DNA of 64,000 nt from Bacteroidales bacterium (GTDB lineage Bacteria; Bacteroidota; Bacteroidia; Bacteroidales; UBA932): NCBI GenBank assembly GCA_017427385.1, contig JAFRSW010000019.1, positions 62,001 through 126,000 on the forward strand, written 5' to 3'. Position 1 is the first letter of the stretch. Each line of letters opens with the position of its first letter. A program made the position numbers and the translations under genes. Shown in pieces: positions 1-8,935 of the stretch. The notes beneath the pieces were generated by a model. That model was not told the DNA's origin, made no database searches, and saw nothing but the letters and a program-made list of their open reading frames with translations.

Positions 1-666
1 GTCGCCGCCGACAAGAAGAGCACGACCGAGCCCACCAAGGACTTCGAGTGCTACAGCGTGTACTGGTTCGGCAACGAGAAGAAATGGGCGGAAGGCGACG
101 GCCAGCTCGAGATCGGTGACGAAGTCATCGTCTGCGGAAAGGTCACCGTCTACAACGGCATTGCCGAAACTTCCAGCAAGAAGGCATGGGTTTACAATGT
201 GAACGGTGTAACTACCTCCGCCAACGGCCTCGGCAATGTCAATGCTCCTTTCAATGTGGCAGGTGCAGAGGCATGCATCGACTACCAGCAGGCAGCCATC
301 AAGGCCGCCAAGGATGCCGATCAGCCCGCCCCTACGTTCCCCGATGTTTGCGTAAAGGGTAAGATCTCCGCGATCCTCTACACCTTCAGCGCCAGCTACG
401 GCACAGGTACTTTCTGGATTTCCGACGACGGCACCGCTTACGGCGTGTCCGCCGACAAGAAGAAGACCACCGAGCCTGCCAAGGACTTCGAGTGCTACAG
501 CGTATATATGTTCGGCCTCGAGAAGCCTTGGGTTGATGGAACTTCTCCTCAGCCTGCAGTGGGTGACGATGTCATCGTGAAGGGCCAGCTGACCCTCTAC
601 AGCGGCACTTACGAGACTTCCAGCAAGAAGGCATGGATCTACTCCCTTAACGGAAAGACCGAATAA
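1..666 (+). CDS. Secreted OB-like repeat protein, 5'-partial
   Basis: The frame is open from the first base, so the N-terminus lies outside the window; 221 residues are visible. They contain the end of one copy and all of a second copy (about residues 76-221) of a repeat of roughly 125-145 residues. Both copies share the stretch around FECYSVY, a VGDDVIVKG-like strand and a TSSKKAW.YS/NLNGKT ending, and they stay similar at DNA level, so the duplication looks recent. The same repeat occurs twice in the next gene. It resembles the Bacteroidetes DUF6359 family of OB-fold-like secreted domains; that name is from memory and unsearched. The gene ends in a good terminator, so it is probably the last gene of an upstream transcript. 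Function unknown; binding of nucleic acid or another polymer is inferred from the neighbours. Confidence 0.8.
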   Translation, partial: VAADKKSTTEPTKDFECYSVYWFGNEKKWAEGDGQLEIGDEVIVCGKVTVYNGIAETSSKKAWVYNVNGVTTSANGLGNVNAPFNVAGAEACIDYQQAAIKAAKDADQPAPTFPDVCVKGKISAILYTFSASYGTGTFWISDDGTAYGVSADKKKTTEPAKDFECYSVYMFGLEKPWVDGTSPQPAVGDDVIVKGQLTLYSGTYETSSKKAWIYSLNGKTE

Positions 667-686
667 GCCTGTTATTATTCATTTAA

Positions 687-719
687 GCGCAGCTCCGCAA
701 GGGGTTGCGCTCTTTTTTT
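687..719 (+). terminator. Intrinsic terminator after the partial repeat protein
   Basis: A 10-bp stem (687-696 with 701-710, two G-T pairs) closes a GCAA tetraloop and is followed by TC and seven T residues. It separates the partial gene from the operon starting at 798. Confidence 0.85.
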
Positions 720-748
720 GTTTTATTCCGAAGGAATACTTATATTTG
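717..748 (+). promoter_or_regulatory. Bacteroidetes-type promoter of the scavenging operon
   Basis: TTTG (717-720) is followed after 20 bp by TATATTTG (741-748), an exact match to the -33 TTTG / -7 TAnnTTTG consensus with the expected spacing. It leaves a leader of about 45 nt before the ATG at 798. Confidence 0.75.
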
Positions 749-797
749 AAAGCTATAAAGGCAACGAAGCAACATAAACAATTAAAACATAACCATT

Positions 798-3011
798 ATG
801 AAATTCAGATCCCTTCTGGCTATCGCAGCGCTTGCATTGTTTGCAATCCCCGCCTGTGAAGAGGTGGCAAATCTGGGAGAGGCCCAGATTAACGTGACAC
901 CCAGCTCCATCACCCTCGCCGCTTCCGGCGAAAGGTCCGAAACCGTAGCCCTGCTCGCAACCCGCGAGTGGCGCGTTGATTACAAACCCGATTGGGTGAC
1001 TCTCGACAAGACTTCCGGCAAAGCTTCCACCGTGGAGCAGCTCATCACCGTTTCCGCCGATCCCAACAAGGGTAACAACCGCGAAGACGAGATCCTCTTC
1101 ACCATCGGCCTTGCAAAGGCTTCCCTGAGGGTCGTTCAGGAAGGCGAGAAGGGAGAAATCAGCAAGGGAACAGGCACGCTCACAGATCCGTTCAGCGTAG
1201 CGGGTGTCATCGAGTACTGCCAGAGCCTCGGCGCCGATGTACAGAGCACGAACAATGTCTACATCAAGGGCATCATCGCTTCCGTGGCCACCACCTACGA
1301 AGCGAGCGGTACCTATGGCAACGCCACGTTCTATATCGTGGACAACGAAGGGGACACCGACCAGTTCTATGTGTTCCAGACCCTCTACCTCGGCAATAAG
1401 AAGTGGACCAGCGGCAATCCCGACGTGAAGGAGAAGGATGAGGTCATCATCTGCGGCAAGGTTGTCAACTACAAGGGCAACACTCCCGAAACCGTGAGCA
1501 AGGGCGGCAGCTTCGTCTACTCCCTCAACGGCAAGACCGATGGTGGAAACGTAGAGCCCGAGGATCCCAGCAAGGTGGAGCAGATTACCTGCGCCCAGTT
1601 CATTGAGAAGGCAGATCCCGCCACCACCTACCGTCTCGTCGGTAAGGTCACTTCCGCTGTCAACACTTCCTACTGCTCGTTCGACATGAACGACGGCACC
1701 GCCACCGTTGTGGTCTGGACCGTGAACAACAAGGATGAATGGAAAGACGTAGTGAAGAAGGACGGCACCGTCACCGTTCGCGGCAAGTATCTCAAGTATG
1801 AGCAGAACGGCAACGTGAAGCACGAGATGGTGGATGCATACATCGAGAAGTTCGAGGCTTCGGACACTCCCGGCGGCACCACCGAGTCCGAGCCCAAGGG
1901 CACCGGCACCCAGGCCGATCCTTACAACGCGGCCGGCGTGCTGGCATTCATCAAGACTCTCGAAGGCTCCAACGAGAGCGCCAACGATGTCTACATCAAG
2001 GGCAAGATTTCTTCTGTCAAATACAGTTTCGATGCTGAGCATGGCACCGCCACCTTCAATATCTCCGACGATGGCACGACAACCAAGACTCAGTTCACCT
2101 GCTATGGAGTGCTGACCCTGGGCAACCAGGCCTGGGTCGACGGAAACACCCAGATTGCCGTCAACGATGAGGTTGTCATCTGCGGCAAGGTCTACAACTA
2201 CAACGGAACCACTCCCGAGACCGTGAGCAAGAAGGCCTATATCTATTCCCTCAACGGCAAGACCACCGATACCGTCAGCGATGTGTTCGGCGTGGAAAAG
2301 ACCGAGATCAGCGTGAGCGCTTCCGCCACTTCCGCCACCATCAACGTGACTGGCAATGTGGCATGGACCGCTGAAAGCCGCGATGCGCAGATAAGCCCTG
2401 CGTCCGGAACCGGCAAGGGTGAGATAACCGTGACCTTCGCCGCAAACGAGTCCACAGAGTCCGCCAAGACCTATACCGTTGTCGTGAGTACCACAGCTAA
2501 CGTGGACACCAAGAGCTATACCGTCAAGATCGTCCAGGCTGCCAAGGCTCAGGGGGGCGGTAGTTCATATGTGCTTGACGGCGCTGCAATTAAGGCAGCG
2601 CACACCTCCGCATGGTCTTACACCAGTGGTGAAAAAAAGGTGACCGCTACCGATGGCAGCGAGTGGATACTGTTCAATACATATGCAAGCACCAATCAGG
2701 TTACCGTCCAGATGAACAAGGGCAAGAGCGCGTATGTGCGTACCCCTATAGTGCCTGAAGGATATGAAATTAAGACTATCGCAGTCGTCCTGAACACCAA
2801 GAACGACGGCAGTGGTAATGTCGGCGACAGACCCATGGATATCATTGGTGCCGACGGCTCTGTTGTTCTTAACGATGTGAGCGGACAGTCTCTTGCAGAC
2901 GGGCTTGCGGTTGGTTCTTCCGGTCATAGAGTTCTGCAGATAATCTGCGACGAAACCAATGGCGGTGCAGTTTATATCACCAGCATCACCATAACTTACG
3001 GAGCTAAATAA
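798..3011 (+). CDS. BACON and OB-like repeat lipoprotein
   Basis: This 737-residue protein starts with a lipoprotein signal (lipobox ending at Cys20, followed by EE, compatible with surface exposure in Bacteroidetes). Visible modules in order: a BACON-like beta-sandwich (about 30-112); a DUF6359-like repeat starting GTGTLTDPFSVAGV (about 124-250); a different OB-fold-like domain (about 258-355); a second DUF6359-like repeat (about 368-490); a second BACON-like domain (about 499-581); and a C-terminal beta-rich domain (590-737). There are no catalytic motifs, so it is probably a binding or scaffold protein. It heads an operon whose other products include two nuclease-fold proteins and a TonB-dependent receptor, so I infer a role in capturing polymeric substrate at the surface. 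It shares its repeats with the preceding partial gene and overlaps the next start by 1 bp (TAATG). Confidence 0.85.
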   Translation: MKFRSLLAIAALALFAIPACEEVANLGEAQINVTPSSITLAASGERSETVALLATREWRVDYKPDWVTLDKTSGKASTVEQLITVSADPNKGNNREDEILFTIGLAKASLRVVQEGEKGEISKGTGTLTDPFSVAGVIEYCQSLGADVQSTNNVYIKGIIASVATTYEASGTYGNATFYIVDNEGDTDQFYVFQTLYLGNKKWTSGNPDVKEKDEVIICGKVVNYKGNTPETVSKGGSFVYSLNGKTDGGNVEPEDPSKVEQITCAQFIEKADPATTYRLVGKVTSAVNTSYCSFDMNDGTATVVVWTVNNKDEWKDVVKKDGTVTVRGKYLKYEQNGNVKHEMVDAYIEKFEASDTPGGTTESEPKGTGTQADPYNAAGVLAFIKTLEGSNESANDVYIKGKISSVKYSFDAEHGTATFNISDDGTTTKTQFTCYGVLTLGNQAWVDGNTQIAVNDEVVICGKVYNYNGTTPETVSKKAYIYSLNGKTTDTVSDVFGVEKTEISVSASATSATINVTGNVAWTAESRDAQISPASGTGKGEITVTFAANESTESAKTYTVVVSTTANVDTKSYTVKIVQAAKAQGGGSSYVLDGAAIKAAHTSAWSYTSGEKKVTATDGSEWILFNTYASTNQVTVQMNKGKSAYVRTPIVPEGYEIKTIAVVLNTKNDGSGNVGDRPMDIIGADGSVVLNDVSGQSLADGLAVGSSGHRVLQIICDETNGGAVYITSITITYGAK

Positions 3012-4225
3012 TGCGTTCCCGTTGGATGAGTATATGGATGCAAGTGGCAGCATACATTTTGCTGCCACTGGCATTTGTTTCCTGCGGCGAGACCATTACG
3101 CCTGAAGATCCCTTCGAACCGTCCATCAGCACGAAGGAGAGTCAGGTGAGCAGTGACGACGGATTCGTCTATGTGATCATCGGCGCCAAGGGCGAGTGGA
3201 CCATAGACCTTCAGTATCCTGCCGAAGGCCCTTCGGACTGGGCGACCATGGATCCCGCCTCTGGCGTTGATGTGCCCCCGGCTGCGCGTCTGCGTTTCAG
3301 CCAAAACGAGTCCGAAGAATCCAGGACCGTCACCCTGGTGCTGAACAATCGCGGCAAGCAGGTTTCCACGACAGTGGAGCAACTGGGGCACTCCGAGCCG
3401 GTGCCGCCTCCGGGACCAACCCCGGGCGCATACGGATACGGAGAGGATGTCTGCAAGGCCGACTGGCTGGAACTGCCCGAAACCAAGGCCGGTGACGGCT
3501 GCGAACTCCTGATACATGACATGGAGGGCAAGAAGTACACCACCCAGGCCCAGAGCGGGGTGCGCAACTGGTCCTGCTACTGGAGCTACGACGAGCACGT
3601 TTCCTACTGGGTGGCTTATCCGCACAACAGCGCGCTGATCGGAAAGGGCAGCCGTTCGGACGCATGGGGCGTTTTTGATCCCATAATTCCGTCCAGCATG
3701 CAGCCGAATATGGGATATACCTATGGAGGTGGATGGACGCGCGGACACCAGATCGCTTCCGCAGACCGCTATATCTCTCAAGCCAACAGGTCTACCTTCT
3801 ATCCCACCAACATGACTCCTCAGGATTACGATTTCAATGCGAAAATCTGGGCCAACCTGGAGAATCAGATCAGGAACTATGCGTCCACGTCGGACACCCT
3901 GTACGTGGTTACCGGTTGTGTCCTGGAGGGTTCCAACACCTACTCCGGTAACAATTCGGGATTCACCGTGAAGGTGCCGGCCGCATATTTCAAGGCCGCC
4001 CTGCAGAAGAGCACCAGCACGTCCGTCGGCTACAGCGGATGGCGTGCCGCCGCATGGTACATGCCACATGACTCGGGTATAGCAACAGGCAATTACAAAT
4101 CTTATGTGATGACGGTAGACGCCCTGGAGGCAAAGCTGGGTTACGACCTGTTCGTCAACCTGCCTGCCAAGGTGGGCAAGGACCTCGCAGATAAGATCGA
4201 AGCCGACTGCAACTGGGCCAAATAA
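3011..4225 (+). CDS. DNA/RNA non-specific endonuclease lipoprotein with BACON domain
   Basis: The 404-residue protein has a lipoprotein signal ending ...LAFVSC (Cys25), a BACON-like domain (about 38-128), a proline-rich linker and a C-terminal beta-beta-alpha-metal nuclease domain (about 150-404). The nuclease core is TRGHQIASADR with catalytic His246, and Asn282 in IWANLE is the expected metal ligand; both fit the NucA/Serratia nuclease family. It should cut DNA and RNA of any sequence outside the cell, tethered to the outer membrane. The start overlaps the upstream stop by 1 bp, which suggests translational coupling; Met6 and Met10 are alternative starts that keep the signal. The next gene follows after 20 bp. 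Confidence 0.9.
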   Translation: MRSRWMSIWMQVAAYILLPLAFVSCGETITPEDPFEPSISTKESQVSSDDGFVYVIIGAKGEWTIDLQYPAEGPSDWATMDPASGVDVPPAARLRFSQNESEESRTVTLVLNNRGKQVSTTVEQLGHSEPVPPPGPTPGAYGYGEDVCKADWLELPETKAGDGCELLIHDMEGKKYTTQAQSGVRNWSCYWSYDEHVSYWVAYPHNSALIGKGSRSDAWGVFDPIIPSSMQPNMGYTYGGGWTRGHQIASADRYISQANRSTFYPTNMTPQDYDFNAKIWANLENQIRNYASTSDTLYVVTGCVLEGSNTYSGNNSGFTVKVPAAYFKAALQKSTSTSVGYSGWRAAAWYMPHDSGIATGNYKSYVMTVDALEAKLGYDLFVNLPAKVGKDLADKIEADCNWAK

Positions 4226-4245
4226 TAGAATCAATACACTGAAAC

Positions 4246-5322
4246 ATGAAAAAATACATCTACATCCTGCTTGCGGTTTTTCTTCTTGCAATGCCCTTCA
4301 GGGCTGATGCAGGCAAGCACCGCAGCTACGTGATAGGCTTTTATAATCTGGAAAACCTTTTCGATACATTCCACGACGAAGGCAAGAACGACTACCAGTA
4401 TCTTCCCGACGGCCAGAACGAGTGGACCGAGGCCAAATATGCCAAGAAGCAGCGCAACATGGCTCAGGTCATCCGCGCCATGCACGACGACAACAAGTGC
4501 TGGCATGCAGTCCTGGGAGTCAGCGAAATCGAAAACCGCCACGTGCTGGAAGACCTGGTGAGCGAGCCCGCCATCGCGGAAGCCAACTACCAGATTATCC
4601 ACTACGACGGCCCCGACAGGCGCGGTGTGGACGTGGCCCTGCTCTACAAGCCGGAGATTTTCAAGGTCATAATCAGCGAGAGCATCCCCTATACCTTCTT
4701 CCCGTCTCGTATAGACTGGAGTCAGTGGACGCAGGAGGAGATGGACAGTTTCAAGACCCGCGACGTGCTGATGGTGCGCGGAACGATAGACGGCGAGATG
4801 TTCGCTTTCTTCGTCACCCACCTTCCTTCCCGTCTCGGCGGCAAGGGCGCAGACCTGCGTCCCCGTGGAGCTGAAATCATCTACATGCGCGCCATGGAGC
4901 TCCAGAGGGAATTTCCCGGCATCAAGATCGTGGTGATGGGCGATATGAACGATAATCCTACCGACCCTTCCATGACCGAATTCCTCCGTGGAAAAGAGTT
5001 TATCAATGAAGTTACAAACGACGACTTCTTCGATCCGTTCCTGAGCATGATCAAGGCAGGATACAGCTCCCTCTATTATCAGGGCGCCGGCAACATTTTC
5101 GACATCGTAATGGTGAACAATGCCCTGGCAAATGCCCCCAAGGGAACTTTCCAGATCCAGCCTATCGTGCAGAAAAAGTATTATGGCCGTGTATTCAGCA
5201 AGCCGTTCATGACCAATCAGAGCGGCCAGTACAAAGGCACTCCTTTCCGTACTTTCTCTGGCGGTGCGTTCGTCGGCGGCTACTCCGACCACTATCCTAC
5301 CTACATAGTAATATCCAAATAA
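4246..5322 (+). CDS. Secreted endonuclease/exonuclease/phosphatase (EEP) family protein
   Basis: The 358-residue protein has a Sec signal peptide (about residues 1-22) followed directly by an EEP fold. Recognisable motifs are FYNLENLFD, the metal-binding Glu in GVSEIEN, DRRGVDVALLY, GDMNDNP and the terminal SDHYP, so the catalytic Asn, Glu, Asp and His are present. EEP enzymes hydrolyse phosphodiester or phosphomonoester bonds in nucleic acids, nucleotides or phospholipids. Placement between a secreted endonuclease and a TonB-dependent receptor suggests it shortens nucleic acid or releases nucleotides or phosphate for uptake; that substrate is inferred. The receptor starts 6 bp downstream. 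Confidence 0.88.
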   Translation: MKKYIYILLAVFLLAMPFRADAGKHRSYVIGFYNLENLFDTFHDEGKNDYQYLPDGQNEWTEAKYAKKQRNMAQVIRAMHDDNKCWHAVLGVSEIENRHVLEDLVSEPAIAEANYQIIHYDGPDRRGVDVALLYKPEIFKVIISESIPYTFFPSRIDWSQWTQEEMDSFKTRDVLMVRGTIDGEMFAFFVTHLPSRLGGKGADLRPRGAEIIYMRAMELQREFPGIKIVVMGDMNDNPTDPSMTEFLRGKEFINEVTNDDFFDPFLSMIKAGYSSLYYQGAGNIFDIVMVNNALANAPKGTFQIQPIVQKKYYGRVFSKPFMTNQSGQYKGTPFRTFSGGAFVGGYSDHYPTYIVISK

Positions 5323-5328
5323 CGCTAT

Positions 5329-8300
5329 ATGTCTAAAAGAATCATAGCCTTTCTAATGGCAGCCGCGGCAATGATGGCCGTTACTGCCACTCCGGCACTC
5401 GCAGATGACGGCGACAAGACAGACTCTTCGGAGATGTTTAAATTCTCCGAGGGCTGGCAGCTCGGTGCCGGGTTAGGTTTCAATGTTGCTGCCGACGGGT
5501 TCCTCAGCGGAAAGCCTCAACTTTTCGTAGGTATCCCTACAGTCCAGTTCCATGCCACAAAATGGATTGTACCGGAAATCGGGCTGCGTGCCAACCTGCA
5601 GGGTATCTGGGGTGCCGCAATGTCCGGCACATCCGGATATACCATGTGGGCGGTACCGTTCGACGTCATGCTTAATGCCGGCAGGATACTGTTCAACACG
5701 CCTACCGATGCTTTCTATAATATGGCCCCCTACTTCTCGTTTGCGGCCTATTATGGCAGCGGGGCATCCTCTGCAGGATTAGGCGTCGGTTTGATGAACT
5801 CCTTCCGCATGAACGATAGCTGGGATGCGTTCGTGGACCTTCGAGCCATGGTAACCGGGCAGAAAGTGACCGGCGTAGATTCCGGAATGTTCGGAATGGG
5901 TACTGCCTCGTTCGGCGCCCAGTATAATTTCGGCAGGGGAGCAGCAAAGCCTCAGGCAACTGCGGTCGCCGAGTCCGCCCCCGTTGCACCGGTGCTTGCC
6001 GATGCCGCTGCGGCCGACATCATCGCAGCCGAGCAGGCGGCCAAACCCCAGCCTGAACTCCGCACCTATGCAGTTTCCGACCTGATCGGCGACTACACCG
6101 GTGGCGTGAAGGGCGTTGTGGTGAACCGTAACGGCAGGCAGCCAGTCGAAAATGCGAAGCTGACGCTCATGAAGGGCGCTACCGAACTTGCGGTTGCTAC
6201 TACCGGCGAAGACGGAAGCTTCTACATTCCCGGCCTGAACAACGGGATGTACACCCTCGTCATCGAGGCCCCGGACTTCCTGGAGAGTCAGGTGCAGGTG
6301 ACCGTGAACGACGGCTACGTGAAGAACATGTTCAACCTTGGCCTCACCGGCATGCAGCGCGTCGCTGAGGTCGATGACGATTCCTTCGCCCAGTTCGACA
6401 TGGATGACTCCGGCTACAACGACAACCCCACCATCCTCTTCGGCTCCAACGATGTGTTCAACAACATAGCCGGCTACAACTTCTCTTCCGTGCGCTTCCG
6501 CGCTCGTGGCTATGCCTCCGAGACGCAGGATGTATATCTCGCAGGAGTGAAGATGAACGATGCCATCACCGGATACTCCCCGTTCTCCCTCTGGAGCGGC
6601 CTGAACGAGGCCATGCGCACCAAGGAGACCACCAATGGAGTAGAGGTGTCCGACTATGGCTTCGGCGGATATAACGGCGTCACCAACATCTTCGGCAACG
6701 CTACAAACGTGCGCAAGGGCCTCCGCGGAAGCGTGCTCACCAACAGCACTCTCTACCGCCTGCGTCTCATGGGTTCCTACGCCACGGGCATGATGGACAA
6801 CGGCTGGGCATTCGCAGCCAACGTTTCCGCCCGCCTCGGCGGCAACGACTGGATCGACGGCGTATACTACCGTTCTTTCGCATACTATCTCGCCGCCGAC
6901 AAGGTGCTGGACGACACTCACAAGATGAGCTTCATCTTCTTCGCCACACCCGGCCAGCGCGGTGCGCAGAATGCTTCCACCCAGGAGGTATATGACCTGG
7001 TAGGAGACAATATGTACAACTCCAACTGGGGATACCAGAACGGCAAAGTCCGTAACGCGCGCGTCCGCAAGACCAACGAACCTATTGCCATCGTCAAGTA
7101 CGATTACACCCCTTCCGATACGTTCAATGGATCGGTTACCGCTCTCTACCGCTTCGGTAAGAACGGTTACACCGCCCTCGACTGGTATGATGCCCAGGAT
7201 CCCCGTCCTGACTACTACCGCAATCTGCCCAGCTATTTCTATGATGCCAATCCGGACATGAACCGCAACAACGGCATGAAGAACGGATGGGCTAACGAAA
7301 TCTGGACCCATGCGGAGAATTATCCTACCCTCACCCATATCGACTGGGACCGTTTCTACTATGTGAACCGCATCCAGACCGATGATTCCGGTCTGAACCG
7401 TTCCAAGTACATACAGGAGCAGAGGCATGTAGACCAGAACGACTTCAACCTGGCTGCAACCTTCAAGTACCGTCCGCAGGACAACGTGACCGTGACGGGT
7501 GGACTCAATGCCCGCATCAACCGCACCGAGTACTACAAGATCGTTGCAGATCTCCTCGGCGGTGATTACTACATGGATATCGACAATTTCGCCGAGCGCG
7601 ACTTTGCCGCCACTCCTTACAAGCTTCAGAACGACCTCGACTATTACATGAAGCACGGCTCCGCCCAGGTCCTGCACAAGGGAGATAAATACGGCTATGA
7701 TTACTATGCTCAGGTCCGCAATTACGGCGGCTGGCTGAACGCCAGATATACATACGGCAACTTCAGCGCCAATATCGGCGGACGTGCCGGTTACGAGTCC
7801 TTCTGGCGTGAAGGCCTGGTGCGCAAGGGTCTGTTCCCCGGCCTGGACGAGAACGGCAACAAGCTGGTCGTGGACGGCGTAACGGTGGAACCTACCTACG
7901 AGAATGACGGTTCCGTGGTAACATCCTACGGCAAGAGCAAGGTTTCCAAGTTCTTTACCTATGCCGGAAAGCTCGGGCTCAACTACGTGATCGGCGGTAC
8001 CCAGAGGGTATATGCAAACGTGGGCTATTTCAACGATGCGCCCAAGTTCAACCAGGCATTCCTCTCGCCACGCACCCGCAATTCCATGGTGGATAACCTG
8101 AAGACCATCAAGACTTTCTCCGCAGACATCAACTGGCAGTATTCCGGTAACGGCGTGAACGTGCGCACCACCGCATACTACACTACCATCAAGGATCAGT
8201 CCAAGGTGATGAGTGCATACGACGACCTGCAGAACGCATTCTCCAACTTCGCCATCAACGGTATCGACCAGCGCAATATGGGTATCGAGGCGGGATTCAA

Positions 8301-8931
8301 GTTCCCCACCTATGTGATTCCCAACCTGTCGGTGCAGGGCGTAGTTGCAGCAGGACGCTACGTCTATACTTCCAATCCTACCATGACCCAGACCGTCGAT
8401 AACAGCGCGGAGGTAGTGATGGAGAACGTAGATGTGCCTTACTGGAAGAGCACCCTGCTCGCCGACGGCACCATCAAGCAGCACTACGTGCCTTCAACTC
8501 CCCAGCTTGCCTTGAGCCTCGGTCTCGCGTACAACCGCAACTACTGGTTCATCGACGGCGACGTCGAGTATTTCGGCAAGTCCTATCTGGATATGAATCC
8601 TCTCTACCGCACCGAGACTGCCGTCACCGGTCCCGACAATCAGATGACCGCCACGGAGCTTGAGTATATGACGGAACAGGAGGAATTTGCACCCGCAGTT
8701 CTGGTCAACTTCTCGGTTGGCAAGAGCTGGTACATCCACTATAAATACCAACTCGGCTTCTCATTCAACGTGAAGAACCTCCTGAACAACAAGAACGTGA
8801 AGACCGGTGGTTACGAGCAGACCCGAATGGTGGACAACACCGTCAGCAAGAGTCAGTATTATCGTTTCGATTCCAAGTATTTCTACATGGCCGGAACCAA
8901 TTATATGTTGAACGTTTATTTCAGATTCTAA
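5329..8931 (+). CDS. TonB-dependent receptor with extra N-terminal beta-barrel domain
   Basis: The 1200-residue protein has a Sec signal (about 1-25), then an outer-membrane-protein-like region (about 37-204) of alternating amphipathic strands ending QYNFGRG. An Ala/Pro-rich linker (205-245), a carboxypeptidase-regulatory-like domain (about 250-338) containing GVVVNRNGRQPVENA, a plug (about 345-470) and a 22-strand-type barrel follow, ending in ...MLNVYFRF with the terminal Phe typical of BAM substrates. It probably imports the product of the neighbouring nucleases across the outer membrane using TonB energy. The barrel-like N-terminal module is unusual for a receptor. It is not a classic SusC: no SusD partner follows, and the DUF5689-like lipoprotein takes that position 4 bp downstream. 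Confidence 0.88.
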   Translation: MSKRIIAFLMAAAAMMAVTATPALADDGDKTDSSEMFKFSEGWQLGAGLGFNVAADGFLSGKPQLFVGIPTVQFHATKWIVPEIGLRANLQGIWGAAMSGTSGYTMWAVPFDVMLNAGRILFNTPTDAFYNMAPYFSFAAYYGSGASSAGLGVGLMNSFRMNDSWDAFVDLRAMVTGQKVTGVDSGMFGMGTASFGAQYNFGRGAAKPQATAVAESAPVAPVLADAAAADIIAAEQAAKPQPELRTYAVSDLIGDYTGGVKGVVVNRNGRQPVENAKLTLMKGATELAVATTGEDGSFYIPGLNNGMYTLVIEAPDFLESQVQVTVNDGYVKNMFNLGLTGMQRVAEVDDDSFAQFDMDDSGYNDNPTILFGSNDVFNNIAGYNFSSVRFRARGYASETQDVYLAGVKMNDAITGYSPFSLWSGLNEAMRTKETTNGVEVSDYGFGGYNGVTNIFGNATNVRKGLRGSVLTNSTLYRLRLMGSYATGMMDNGWAFAANVSARLGGNDWIDGVYYRSFAYYLAADKVLDDTHKMSFIFFATPGQRGAQNASTQEVYDLVGDNMYNSNWGYQNGKVRNARVRKTNEPIAIVKYDYTPSDTFNGSVTALYRFGKNGYTALDWYDAQDPRPDYYRNLPSYFYDANPDMNRNNGMKNGWANEIWTHAENYPTLTHIDWDRFYYVNRIQTDDSGLNRSKYIQEQRHVDQNDFNLAATFKYRPQDNVTVTGGLNARINRTEYYKIVADLLGGDYYMDIDNFAERDFAATPYKLQNDLDYYMKHGSAQVLHKGDKYGYDYYAQVRNYGGWLNARYTYGNFSANIGGRAGYESFWREGLVRKGLFPGLDENGNKLVVDGVTVEPTYENDGSVVTSYGKSKVSKFFTYAGKLGLNYVIGGTQRVYANVGYFNDAPKFNQAFLSPRTRNSMVDNLKTIKTFSADINWQYSGNGVNVRTTAYYTTIKDQSKVMSAYDDLQNAFSNFAINGIDQRNMGIEAGFKFPTYVIPNLSVQGVVAAGRYVYTSNPTMTQTVDNSAEVVMENVDVPYWKSTLLADGTIKQHYVPSTPQLALSLGLAYNRNYWFIDGDVEYFGKSYLDMNPLYRTETAVTGPDNQMTATELEYMTEQEEFAPAVLVNFSVGKSWYIHYKYQLGFSFNVKNLLNNKNVKTGGYEQTRMVDNTVSKSQYYRFDSKYFYMAGTNYMLNVYFRF

Positions 8932-8935
8932 GCAT

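Noticed and set aside
5779-8484. A 901-codon antisense open frame opposite the TonB-dependent receptor gene
   Set aside because: It is a by-product of GC-rich codon use on the plus strand. It shows no signal peptide, domain or family motif, while the plus frame is a clear receptor.
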